Assembly (NCBI RefSeq): GCF_900116145.1
Contig: NZ_FPAB01000006.1
Coordinates: 1-64,000, forward strand
Direction of reading: 5' to 3'
DNA length: 64,000 nucleotides
Origin: Streptomyces harbinensis
GTDB lineage: Bacteria > Actinomycetota > Actinomycetes > Streptomycetales > Streptomycetaceae
The position numbers and the translations under genes are program-made. Below the pieces are notes generated by a model. It had not been told where the DNA came from, did not search any database, and saw only the letters and a list, made by a program, of their open reading frames with translations. Shown piece by piece: positions 51,566 through 60,800 of this stretch (within the stretch, counting starts at the first letter, position 1; every line of letters begins with the position of its first letter).

Positions 51566-53650
51566 CTAGCGCGGCGCCGGCACCGAGTCCGTGTCCGCGT
51601 AGTCCGGCGACGCCGGCACCGGCTCCGCCGTCGTGCCCAGCGGGAACGCCCGCAGGCCCTTGCGGTACAGCGCCTCGGTCGCCGCGTTGAACCGCTCCAT
51701 CGACGGCGGCTCGTCCCCGCCGAGCAGGTACTCCTTCAGCTGGGTGCGCCGCCGCGCCATCGGGTCGGCGCCGACCGGGCCGCGGACCCGGCCGAGGATC
51801 TCCGAGAGTTCCGCGCAGTCCCCGCCCAGCAGGTACGCCGCACCCGCCGTCGGGTTCTGGAGCCGGTACTCCTCCGGGTCCATGTCCTCCGCGTTGGTCA
51901 CCACATACGGCTTGCGGCTGGCGACGAAGTCGGAGATGACGCTCGACATGTCGCTGATCAGCAGGTCCGCGTGGTTGAAGCAGTCGTACAGCGAGGGCAG
52001 CCGGCTCTTGACGATCAGGTGCTGGCCGCCCTGGTAGTCATCGCTCCAGAACAGCTCGCTCCACGCCCGCCGCACGACCTCGATCTCGGCCCGCAGATCC
52101 CGGTCCGGGACCCGCGCGTCCCGGGTCTTCTGGAGCCGGTCGCCCTCGGCCGCGGCGCCGGACAGCTCCGCCATCCGCGCCTCCAGCCGCGCCAGCTCCG
52201 CCTCGACCTCGGCCACCCGTGCCGGGTCGCGCCGCGCCGCCCGCCGGACGTTGTCCTCGGTCAGCAGCCGCTCGATCAGCGCGTCCGCCGCCGCGGCCTC
52301 CCGGGAGCGCTTGCCGGTCAGCGGGTGCGGCTTGTAGATGACGCGCACGTCACCCTGCTCCAGCAGCCCGCCGATGATGGCCTCGCCCATCGGGATCACC
52401 GACGTGTGGCAGGCGTCGTCGGTCCAGCCCTCCCACGTCGGCCCGTACAGCACGGTCAGGCCCTCGCCCGTGCCGCGCTCCCCGACCAGCCGCTCGCCCG
52501 CCGGCCGGACCTCCGACAGCTGCGGGCGCCCGACCTCGACGATCGCGTCGTCGCCGATCGCGTGCCGCACCCGCTGGTAGCGGTCGCGGCCCGCCTTGCC
52601 GGCCACCCATATCTCGTCGAACACCCGGCTGACCCGGTTGCTGCTCGCCAGCTTGTCGCTGTCGCCGTGTCCGATGAAGACGTGCTGGATCTCGGCCCGC
52701 TGGAGCATGTGCACGTTCTTGCCGGCGTTGCCCGGGTAGAACGCCACCCGCACGTCCGACAGGTCCAGCTGCGCCAGGTCGTCGGCCTTGCGGACGCAGA
52801 CCACCGGCAGCCGGGTCTGCTCCAGGCCGCGCATCGCGGCCGTCTCCCGCAGGATGATCACCCCGCGACGGTCCATCTTCTCCATCGCGTCGATCCACAT
52901 GTTGACCTGGTACATGAAGTCCTGGCCACCCGCCGCGAAGGTGAAGTACAGCGCCACCTCCGGCCGGTACGCGGCGAGGTTGCGGTTGACGACCTCCAGC
53001 ACCTCGGCCGGGTCGGGCAGCCGCCAGTTGCGGTACGCGTGCCACGCCGCGTGCACCAGGGAGACCAGGACCGGCAGCGGCGCGAGCAGCGCCAGCAGCA
53101 TCCAGTTCTCGTCCGCCCCGGCGAGCACCGCCGCCGTCCCGGCCGCCAGCAGCAGCTCGGGGCCGGGGATGCGGCTGAGCCCGCGCGGGCTGAGCAGCGC
53201 GCTGCTCGGCAGATCGGGTATGCGGCGCCGCAGCGCGCTCATGTCCATGTTCATCGCGGCCACCGGCAGGTTGCGCCGCCGCACCCGGAAGCTGACCAGC
53301 GGCTGCTGGCAGCTGTTCGCCAGGAACATGACCGCCGCGCACACCGCCAGGATCCGCACCCCGGCCAGTTCCTGCGAGAGCGCCAGGGCGACGAGCAGCA
53401 GCAGCCGGTACAGCTCCCTTATCCGCTCGCCGAACCCGAACCGGCGCATCAGACGGTTGATGTAGCGCCCGCGCTTGCGCAGTGCCCAGTCGGCCACGTA
53501 GTTGAGCACCAGCGCGGTGAAGAAGACCGCCTCGTTGCCGTCGACAACGGTCGCGGAGAGCGCTGCCGCGCTCGCCACGTAGACCACGAGCAGGATGCTT
53601 GGCCAACGGCCAGCGCGCCCGATCAGTCCGGCCAGCATTCGGGATATCAC
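51566..53650 (-). CDS. CDP-glycerol glycerophosphotransferase family (TagB/TagF-like) membrane protein
   Basis: Protein of 694 aa with an N-terminal membrane region (about 1-215; several hydrophobic segments such as SILLVVYVASAAAL and WMLLALLAPLPVLVSLV) joined to a C-terminal glycerophosphotransferase-type domain (GHGDSDKLASSNRVSRVFDE, VLYGPTWEGWTDD, DLLISDMSSVISDFV, each quoted in part). Such domains transfer glycerol- or ribitol-phosphate units from CDP-activated donors to a wall polymer. Neighbouring GT2 and TarI-TarJ fusion support a role in teichoic-acid-like polymers. The last 40 residues are low-complexity. Start at ATG 53650. Confidence 0.88.
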   Translation of the reverse strand: MISRMLAGLIGRAGRWPSILLVVYVASAAALSATVVDGNEAVFFTALVLNYVADWALRKRGRYINRLMRRFGFGERIRELYRLLLLVALALSQELAGVRILAVCAAVMFLANSCQQPLVSFRVRRRNLPVAAMNMDMSALRRRIPDLPSSALLSPRGLSRIPGPELLLAAGTAAVLAGADENWMLLALLAPLPVLVSLVHAAWHAYRNWRLPDPAEVLEVVNRNLAAYRPEVALYFTFAAGGQDFMYQVNMWIDAMEKMDRRGVIILRETAAMRGLEQTRLPVVCVRKADDLAQLDLSDVRVAFYPGNAGKNVHMLQRAEIQHVFIGHGDSDKLASSNRVSRVFDEIWVAGKAGRDRYQRVRHAIGDDAIVEVGRPQLSEVRPAGERLVGERGTGEGLTVLYGPTWEGWTDDACHTSVIPMGEAIIGGLLEQGDVRVIYKPHPLTGKRSREAAAADALIERLLTEDNVRRAARRDPARVAEVEAELARLEARMAELSGAAAEGDRLQKTRDARVPDRDLRAEIEVVRRAWSELFWSDDYQGGQHLIVKSRLPSLYDCFNHADLLISDMSSVISDFVASRKPYVVTNAEDMDPEEYRLQNPTAGAAYLLGGDCAELSEILGRVRGPVGADPMARRRTQLKEYLLGGDEPPSMERFNAATEALYRKGLRAFPLGTTAEPVPASPDYADTDSVPAPR

Positions 53651-53697
53651 CTCGGAGTAGATGGTGTGATCAGGTGATCAGTGAGCGGATCACCCGC

Positions 53698-55203
53698 TCA
53701 GGCGGTGCCGCCGCCCTGCAACGCCGCCGCCAGCGCCCGCTCGAAGGACCCCGCCTGCGTCGCGTCCGCCGTGGGGTCCTGCTGCCGCACATCGATGACG
53801 TGCCCGGTCAGCCCGGACAGCAGCACGTCCAGCGAGGTACGGGCCACCGCCTCGGAGGACAGCAGCGTACCGGCGGGCTCCTGCCCGAACGCCTTGGTAC
53901 GCATCGGAGTGGCCGTACGCTCCGGGTTCACGCAGTTCACCCGCACACCGTCGCCCGCCCACTCGTCGGCCAGCGCCTGGGTGAGGTTCACCATGGCGGC
54001 CTTCGTCGACGAGTACAGGCTGTACTCCGCGCGCCCGCGCGTGTAGCTGCTGGAGGTGTACAGGAGCAGCTGCCCGCCGGTCCGCGCCAGGTACTGGTGC
54101 GCGGCCCGCGCGATGCGGACCGGGGCCAGGTAGTTGACGGTGAGGGCTTCCTCGATCACCGCGTCCTCGGTCTCGGCGAGCTTGCCGATCCGCAGCACCC
54201 CGGCGGTGTTCACCACGTAGTCGACCCGGCCGGTCTCCGCGTACGCCTTCGCCAGCGCCGCCTCGATGTCCGCCGGGTTCTCCACATGGGTGCCCGTCGT
54301 CGAGCGCCCCAGCGGGTACACGGTGGCGCCGTAGCCGGCCGCCAGATCGGCGATGTCCTTGCCGATGCCGTACGAGCCGCCGAAGATCACCACCGTCTTG
54401 CCGGCCAGCCGCTCCCGGTACGCCGCCTCGTCCGCGACCTGCGGCACGGCGGTGGAGGCCAGCTGGAACAGCTTGTCGGCGATGAAGACATCCACCGGCT
54501 GGGTGACCTTCATGTTGTACTCGTCACCGGACACCACGTGGATCGGCACGTCCGGGAGGTACTTCAGCACCACCGAGCAGTCGTCGGTGGCCTGGAAATT
54601 CGGGTCCCCGGCGGCGATCTCGTACGCGCGGCGGATGGTGGAGAGCTTGAACGCCTGCGGGGTCTGGCCGCGCCGCAGCCGGGAGCGGTCGGGGACCTCG
54701 GTGATGAACTCACCGTCCTCGCCGTGCGTGCGCGTCACGATGATGGTGTCGGCGGACGGGATGGCCACGTCCACCGCGCGGTAGCGCTCCAGGGCGGCCA
54801 CACAGTCGCTGATGACACGCGCCGAGAGCAGCGGGCGCACGGCGTCGTGGAAGAGGAGGTTGCGGTCCTCCTCGCCCTCCGCCAGCGAGGCGCCCACGGC
54901 GGCGATGGCCCGCTCGGTGGTCTCGTTGCGGGTGGAGCCGCCCTCGATGACCTGCGTCACCTTCGTCAGGCCCGCCTTGGCGACGATCTTCTCGACGTCC
55001 GCGACATACCCCGGGGTCATCAGCACGATGATGTCGTCGATGTCCGACGACTCCTCGAAGATGGCGAGGGTGTGCTCGATGACGGCCTTACCGGCGATCT
55101 TGATGAGCTGCTTGGGTATGGAAAGACCCACCCGCTGACCGGTGCCACCCGCAAGAACGACCGCGGTGGTACGAGGGCGAGCCCCCTTGGCATGCATAGA
55201 CAA
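53698..55203 (-). CDS. Fusion of IspD/TarI-like cytidylyltransferase and short-chain reductase (TarI-TarJ type)
   Basis: Bifunctional enzyme, 501 aa. Residues about 10-240 are a cytidylyltransferase (VVLAGGTGQRVG, PKQ, HDAVRP, and DDCSVV); residues about 255-500 are a short-chain dehydrogenase (IFGGSYGIGKDIADLAAGYG, NTAGVLR, catalytic YSSTK). The combination resembles Bcs1-type enzymes that reduce ribulose 5-phosphate and make CDP-ribitol. The adjacent glycosyl- and glycerophosphotransferases suggest it supplies CDP-ribitol or a similar donor to a wall polymer. Start is TTG 55203 or ATG 55197; GGGAG lies 5 or 11 bases upstream, respectively. IspD for isoprenoids is normally a separate single-domain enzyme. 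Confidence 0.87.
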   Translation of the reverse strand: MSMHAKGARPRTTAVVLAGGTGQRVGLSIPKQLIKIAGKAVIEHTLAIFEESSDIDDIIVLMTPGYVADVEKIVAKAGLTKVTQVIEGGSTRNETTERAIAAVGASLAEGEEDRNLLFHDAVRPLLSARVISDCVAALERYRAVDVAIPSADTIIVTRTHGEDGEFITEVPDRSRLRRGQTPQAFKLSTIRRAYEIAAGDPNFQATDDCSVVLKYLPDVPIHVVSGDEYNMKVTQPVDVFIADKLFQLASTAVPQVADEAAYRERLAGKTVVIFGGSYGIGKDIADLAAGYGATVYPLGRSTTGTHVENPADIEAALAKAYAETGRVDYVVNTAGVLRIGKLAETEDAVIEEALTVNYLAPVRIARAAHQYLARTGGQLLLYTSSSYTRGRAEYSLYSSTKAAMVNLTQALADEWAGDGVRVNCVNPERTATPMRTKAFGQEPAGTLLSSEAVARTSLDVLLSGLTGHVIDVRQQDPTADATQAGSFERALAAALQGGGTA

Positions 55204-55331
55204 AACCGCTCCCGCCGGTTTGAAGAAGTGTCGCGTACGCGAGTAGAAGGTTAACCCCTGCGGAAGACTGACTTGTCATACGGATGAATCGTTGTCGCCC
55301 GTTATCACGCTGTGACGAACATCAGGTACTC

Positions 55332-55364
55332 TGACCGGCTTCGCACTCGGCGCGAAGCCGGTCA
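55332..55364 (-). terminator. Terminator downstream of obgE
   Basis: TGACCGGCTTCGC (55332-55344) and GCGAAGCCGGTCA (55352-55364) pair perfectly over 13 bp around a 7-base loop, 26 bases after the obgE stop on the minus strand. Confidence 0.8.
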
Positions 55365-55389
55365 CATCCCGGGGCAGCCTCCGGCAATA

Positions 55390-56847
55390 TCAGCCAAAGG
55401 GATGGAATTCATCATATTCCCGCTGAATATCGCCGGCGCCCTTCTCCCCGCGCTCCGCCTCCCGGTCCCGGCGCCGCTGCACCGCGGGCCGCTGCGCGTC
55501 CTCCATCCGCCGGTCCTCACCGCGCCGCCCCAGCAGTTCGGCGCCACCGGAGACCGACGGCTCCCAGTCGAAGACCACGGCGTTGTCCTCGGGCCCGATC
55601 GCGACCCCGTCGCCCTCCTGCGCACCCGCCTTGACCAGCGCTTCCTCGACGCCCAGCCGGTTCAGCCGGTCCGCGAGATAGCCGACCGCCTCGTCGTTGC
55701 TGAAGTCCGTCTGCCGCACCCAGCGCTCGGGCTTCTCGCCCCGCACCCGGAACAGGCTCTCGCCCTCGCGCCGCACGGTGAACCCCGCGTCGTCCACCGG
55801 CTTGGGCCGGATCACGATCCGCGTCGACTCCTCCTTGGGACGCGCCGCGCGCGCCGCCGCCACCAGCTCGGCCAGCGCGAACGACAGCTCCCGCAGCCCC
55901 TTGCGCGACACCGCCGACACCTCGAACACCGGCAGCCCGCGCGCCTGAAGGTCCGGGCGCACGATGTCCGCGAGATCCTGGCCGTCGGGGATGTCGGTCT
56001 TGTTGAGGACGATCACCCGCGGCCGGTCGGCGAGCCCGCCGTAACTGGCCAGCTCCGCCTCGATCACATCGAGATCCGACAGCGGCTCCCGGTCCGACTC
56101 CAGCGTGGCGCAGTCGAGCACATGCACCAGCACCGAACACCGCTCCACATGGCGCAGAAACTCCAGTCCGAGCCCCTTGCCCTCGCTCGCGCCCGGGATA
56201 AGTCCCGGCACATCGGCGATCGTGTACACGGTCGATCCGGTCGACACCACACCCAGATTCGGCACCAGGGTGGTGAACGGATAATCGGCGATCTTCGGCT
56301 TGGCCGCCGAAAGCACCGAGATCAGTGACGATTTACCGGCACTGGGATAGCCCACCAGCGCCACATCCGCCACCGACTTCAATTCCAGCACGATGTCCAG
56401 GGCGTCGCCCGGCTCGCCCAGCAGCGCGAACCCCGGCGCCTTGCGCCGCGCCGAGGCCAGCGCCGCGTTCCCGAGCCCGCCGCGCCCGCCGGCCGCCGCC
56501 ACGAACGTGGTGCCCTCGCCGACCAGGTCGGCCAGCACCTCGCCGCGCTTGTCCAGCACCACGGTGCCGTCCGGCACCCGCAGCACCAGATCCTGGCCGT
56601 TCGCCCCGGTACGGTGCCCGCCGCCGCCCGGCTTGCCGTTGGTGGCCTTGCGGTGCGGACTGTAGTGAAACTCCAGGAGTGTGGTGACCTCGTGGTCGAC
56701 AACCAGCACCACATCTCCACCGTGCCCGCCGTCACCGCCGTCCGGGCCCCCCAGCGGCTTGAACTTCTCCCGGTGCACGGAGGCGCAGCCGTGGCCCCCG
56801 TTACCCGCGGCGATGTGCAGTTCGACGCGGTCCACGAAGGTGGTCAT
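55390..56847 (-). CDS. obgE: GTPase Obg
   Basis: Essential ribosome-assembly and stress GTPase, 485 aa. Gly-rich Obg fold at the N-terminus (VDRVELHIAAGNGGHG and KPLGGPDGGDGG), G domain with GYPSAGKSSLIS, DVPGLIPGASEGKGL and NKTDIPDG, and a C-terminal OCT domain (about 335-425) followed by a charged tail. Start at ATG 56847 (MTTFVDRV) with GGGAGG 8 bases upstream; the frame opens at 56949 without similarity. In Streptomyces Obg affects sporulation. It follows rpmA after a 183-bp gap containing a hairpin. Confidence 0.97.
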   Translation of the reverse strand: MTTFVDRVELHIAAGNGGHGCASVHREKFKPLGGPDGGDGGHGGDVVLVVDHEVTTLLEFHYSPHRKATNGKPGGGGHRTGANGQDLVLRVPDGTVVLDKRGEVLADLVGEGTTFVAAAGGRGGLGNAALASARRKAPGFALLGEPGDALDIVLELKSVADVALVGYPSAGKSSLISVLSAAKPKIADYPFTTLVPNLGVVSTGSTVYTIADVPGLIPGASEGKGLGLEFLRHVERCSVLVHVLDCATLESDREPLSDLDVIEAELASYGGLADRPRVIVLNKTDIPDGQDLADIVRPDLQARGLPVFEVSAVSRKGLRELSFALAELVAAARAARPKEESTRIVIRPKPVDDAGFTVRREGESLFRVRGEKPERWVRQTDFSNDEAVGYLADRLNRLGVEEALVKAGAQEGDGVAIGPEDNAVVFDWEPSVSGGAELLGRRGEDRRMEDAQRPAVQRRRDREAERGEKGAGDIQREYDEFHPFG

Positions 56848-56955
56848 GACGGATGCCTCCCGGCAGCTGAAACGGATGAACGAAAAACGATGAACGACAA
56901 AACCGATGCGACGGAACGGGACGGATGACACGTCCGTCCCCTCGTGCAACGCGAC

Positions 56956-57006
56956 GAGGGCGGATCCGCTTCCCCGGCTGTCCGCTGGGAAAGCTGATCC
57001 GCCCTC
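56956..57006 (-). terminator. Hairpin between rpmA and obgE
   Basis: GAGGGCGGATC (56956-56966) and GATCCGCCCTC (56996-57006) pair perfectly over 11 bp around a 29-base loop, 25 bases after the rpmA stop. It may partly terminate the rplU-rpmA transcript before obgE, giving unequal expression. Confidence 0.65.
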
Positions 57007-57030
57007 GGGAGCTGTGGAACCGCCCCGTGA

Positions 57031-57294
57031 TTACTCGGCGACCGCGACCGGAACGATGTTCACGACCTTGCGGTCACGGTGGCGGCCGAACTCCACGGAA
57101 CCGGCCTCCAGCGCGAACAGCGTGTCGTCCTTGCCACGGCCGACACCCTTGCCGGGGTGGAAGTGGGTGCCCCGCTGGCGGACCAGGATCTCGCCGGCGC
57201 TCACGACCTGACCGCCGAAGCGCTTCACGCCGAGAAACTGGGGATTCGAGTCGCGGCCGTTCCGAGTGGACGACGCGCCCTTCTTGTGTGCCAT
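57031..57294 (-). CDS. rpmA: 50S ribosomal protein L27
   Basis: Large-subunit protein near the peptidyl-transferase centre, 87 aa. The N-terminus MAHKKGASSTRNGRDSNPQF and the middle RQRGTHFHPGKGVGRGKDDT are diagnostic (each in part). It follows rplU by 14 bases in the conserved rplU-rpmA-obgE order. Confidence 0.98.
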   Translation of the reverse strand: MAHKKGASSTRNGRDSNPQFLGVKRFGGQVVSAGEILVRQRGTHFHPGKGVGRGKDDTLFALEAGSVEFGRHRDRKVVNIVPVAVAE

Positions 57295-57308
57295 GTCAGC
57301 TCAGTCCC

Positions 57309-57632
57309 TTACTTCGCAGCCGGGGCGGGGATGCCGGTGATCTTCAGCTGGGTGTGCAGCTGACGGTGACCGATGCGCCGCCGGTAGCCGGTCTTGTTCT
57401 TGTACTTCTGGATCCGGATCTTGTCGCCCTTGTGGTGGTCGACGACCTCGGCCGTCACCTTGACGCCCGCCAGGACCCACGGGTCGCTGGTGACGGTCTC
57501 GCCATCGACGACGAGCAGCGTGGAGAGTTCGACGGTGTCGCCGACCTTGCTGCTGGAAAGACGGTCAACCTCGATGACATCGCCGACAGCAACCTTCTGC
57601 TGACGGCCGCCGGTGCGCACGATCGCGTACAC
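57309..57632 (-). CDS. rplU: 50S ribosomal protein L21
   Basis: Large-subunit protein, 107 aa. Starts with GTG at 57632, giving the standard MYAIVRTGGRQQKVAVGD N-terminus; the longer frame to 57731 is leader sequence. C-terminal YKNKTGYRRRIGHRQLHTQL is typical. First gene of rplU-rpmA-obgE, with a promoter about 160 bases upstream. Confidence 0.97.
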   Translation of the reverse strand: MYAIVRTGGRQQKVAVGDVIEVDRLSSSKVGDTVELSTLLVVDGETVTSDPWVLAGVKVTAEVVDHHKGDKIRIQKYKNKTGYRRRIGHRQLHTQLKITGIPAPAAK

Positions 57633-57788
57633 GCGGAACTCTCTCTCGCTCGATTCGGAACCCCTGATGCCAGCCGGGCGGGGCGGCGGTGAAGCACGGT
57701 GCCCGGCCTCTCCCGGGGCGCTGACGCGCACAGCACGGGAGGTGGATGCTCAGAAGCAGTGACGGGTCTGCTGACACGCCGAGGGTCA

Positions 57789-57818
57789 ACTTTAGTTTTC
57801 ACCGGGTGACGGGGTCAA
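57789..57818 (-). promoter_or_regulatory. Promoter of the rplU-rpmA operon
   Basis: On the minus strand TTGACC (57818-57813), an 18-base spacer and TAAAGT (57794-57789), a good HrdB-type promoter. It leaves a leader of about 150 bases before rplU, long enough to hold autoregulatory structure, though I could not define one. Confidence 0.7.
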
Positions 57819-57834
57819 ATTCCGGACAGACGGC

Positions 57835-57864
57835 TGCCCCGTACCCGCCGGCGGGTACGGGGCA
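57835..57864 (-). terminator. Terminator of the RNase E/G gene
   Basis: Perfect 30-base palindrome, arms TGCCCCGTACCCGCC and its complement, 18 bases after the rne stop. It separates the giant rne transcript from the rplU promoter. Confidence 0.8.
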
Positions 57865-57882
57865 GCCACGGCCCGGGGCCGG

Positions 57883-60800
57883 TCAGTCCTCCGCGGAGGC
57901 GGACACCGACGGCGGTGCCTGCTGCTCCGCCGCCGCCGTCTTCTTGGCGGTGGACTTCTTCGCGGTACCGCTCTTCTTGGCCGCGGTCTTCTTGGCGGTG
58001 GCGGTCTTCTTCGCCGCCGTCTTCTTCGCCGTGGCCTTCTTGGCGGTGCTCTTCTTCGCCGTGCTCTTCTTGGCCGCCGTCTTCCGGGCGGTCTTCTTCG
58101 CCGGCGCCTCCTGCTCCGGCGCCTCCTGCCCGGCCTCGGGGGCCTTGGGCCCGGCCTCGGGGCGCTCGGCCTCCGGCCGCTCGGACGACGCGATCACCGT
58201 CACCGCCGCCTCCGCACCGCCCTCGGGCGAACCGGCCGGCGCGGACACCCGCCGCACCACCCGGCGCCGCCTGGGCGCGGGCTCCTCGGCCACCGGCGCG
58301 GGGGCCGGCTCCCGCGGAGCGGGCTCCTCGGCCCCGGCCACCGGCTCGGACGGCACGACCACCAGGGCCGGCGGCTCCTCGGCGGCCGGCTTGGGCGACC
58401 CGGCCGGAGCCGACGCCTTACGGGTACGGCGCCGCGGCGCGGGCTCCTCCGCCGCCGGGGCGGGCTCGGCGGGGGCCACCGGCTCCGGCGCGGCCTCGGT
58501 CGCCGGAACGACTGTCACCGCCTCCTCCTCGGCTGCCGCCACCGGCTTCGGGGACCCGGCGGGGGCACCCGCCCGGCGCCCGGCCCGCCGCCGGCCACGC
58601 GGACCGCGCCGCGCCGCCTCCTCGGCCTCGGCCACACTCCCGTACAGCTCCTCGTCCGGCGTGATCACCGTCGCGGGCTCGCTGACGGGCACCACCTCGG
58701 GACGGGTCTCCTCCCCGGCCTCCGGCAGCGGGGCGGGGACCGCCTCCGGCTCCGCCACGGGCTCGGGCACCGGCGCGGCCCCGACCTCGGGAGCGGGCGC
58801 CGCGGCGGCCTTCTCCTTGCGGCCGGCCTTGCCGCCCTTGCCCTTCTTGCCGCCACCGGCACCGGCGTGCGTGTGCGGCTGCTCCATGTGGACGATGACG
58901 CCCCGCCCGTTGCAGTGCACGCACGGCTCGGAGAACGACTCCAGCAGCCCCTGCCCGACCCGCTTGCGGGTCATCTGCACCAGACCCAGCGAGGTGACCT
59001 CGGCCACCTGGTGCTTGGTCCGGTCCCGGCCCAGGCACTCCAGCAGCCGCCGCAGCACCAGATCGCGGTTGGACTCCAGCACCATGTCGATGAAGTCGAT
59101 GACGATGATGCCGCCGAGGTCCCGCAGCCGCAGCTGCCGCACGATCTCCTCGGCCGCCTCCAGGTTGTTCCGGGTGACGGTCTCCTCCAGGTTGCCGCCC
59201 TGCCCGGTGAACCGGCCGGTGTTCACATCGATGACCACCATGGCCTCGGTGCGGTCGATCACCAGCGAGCCGCCGCTGGGCAGCCACACCTTGCGGTCCA
59301 GCGCCTTCATCAGCTGCTCGTCGATCCGGTAGGTGGCGAAGACGTCCACCTCCGAGGTCCACCGCTGGAGCCGCTCGGACAGATCCGGCGCCACCTGCGA
59401 GACATAGCCGTGGATGGTGTTCCACGCCTCGTCACCGCTGACGATGACCTTCGAGAAGTCCTCGTTGAAGATGTCCCGCACCACACGCACGGTCATGTCG
59501 GGCTCGCCGTACAGCAGCGTCGGGGCGTTGCCCTTCTTCGCCCGCTTCTGGATCTCCTCCCACTGCGCCTGGAGCCGCTCGACGTCGCGGGTCAGCTCCT
59601 CCTCGCTGGCGCCCTCGGCGGCGGTCCGCACGATGACGCCCGCGTCCTCGGGAAGGATCTTCTTCAGGATCTGCTTCAGCCGCGCCCGCTCGGTGTCCGG
59701 CAGCTTGCGGCTGATCCCGGTCATCGACCCCTCGGGCACGTACACCAGGTACCGGCCGGGCAGCGAGATCTGACTGGTCAGCCGCGCGCCCTTGTGCCCG
59801 ATCGGGTCCTTGGTGACCTGGACGAGCACGGGCTGGCCGGACTTGAGCGCCGACTCGATACGGCGCGGGCCGTTGCCGAGCCCCAGCGACTCGAAGTTGA
59901 CCTCACCGGCGTACAGCACCGCGTTGCGGCCCTTGCCGATGTCGACGAACGCCGCCTCCATCGAGGGCAGCACGTTCTGCACCTTGCCGAGGTAGACGTT
60001 GCCGACGTAGCTGGAGGACTGCTCCTTGTTCACGAAGTGCTCGACGAGGACGTTGTCCTCCAGCACCCCGATCTGGGTACGGTCGCCCTGCTGCCGCACC
60101 ACCATGACCCGCTCGACCGCCTCGCGGCGGGCGAGGAACTCGGCCTCGGTGATGATCGGCACCCGGCGCCGGCCCTGCTCCCGGCCCTCGCGGCGGCGCT
60201 GCTTCTTGGCCTCCAGCCGGGTGGAGCCCTTGATGGACTGCACACCGTCGCCGGCCTCGGTCGGCTCGTCCTTCTTCTTGCGCGGCTCGCGGACCTTGAT
60301 GACCGTGCGCTCGGGGTCGTCGGTGCCGGTGGCCCCGCCCTCGCCCGAGTCCTCGCTGCGCCGGCGGCGACGGCGGCGGCGCCGGGACGAACCGGAGCCC
60401 GACCCCTCGCCCTGCGCGTCCTCGGCGCTCTCCTGCTCCTCGGCGGCCTCGGCGGCCTCGGCTGCGGGCTCCGCCGGGACGTCCTCGGCGGCGGTCTCGG
60501 CCTCGGTCCCGGGCCGGGAGTCGCTGTCGCCATCGGTGTCGGTCTCGGAGGCGCGCTCGGCGCTCTCCCCGCGCCGGCGGCGGCGCCCGCCACGGCGACG
60601 GCGGCGCGAGGGCCGCTCGTTCTCCTCGGCGAGCTCGGCGTCGTCGGTCTCCTCCACCAGCTCGGCCTCGTCGGGCTCGGCCTCGGCCTCGGCCAGCGCG
60701 GCGGCCTCGGCGGCGGCCCGCTCGGGCGTCTGGAACATCGGCGCCTGGAAGACCGGCGGCTGGAACACGGCGGTGGCCGGCACCGGCACGGCGGGCGGCT

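Noticed and set aside
53698..54420. Separate SDR gene downstream of an ispD gene
   Set aside because: Both domains are in one uninterrupted frame of 501 codons with a short linker, so it is a fusion.
49533..55203. Secondary-metabolite gene cluster
   Set aside because: No polyketide, NRPS or tailoring genes; the enzymes fit wall-polymer synthesis.
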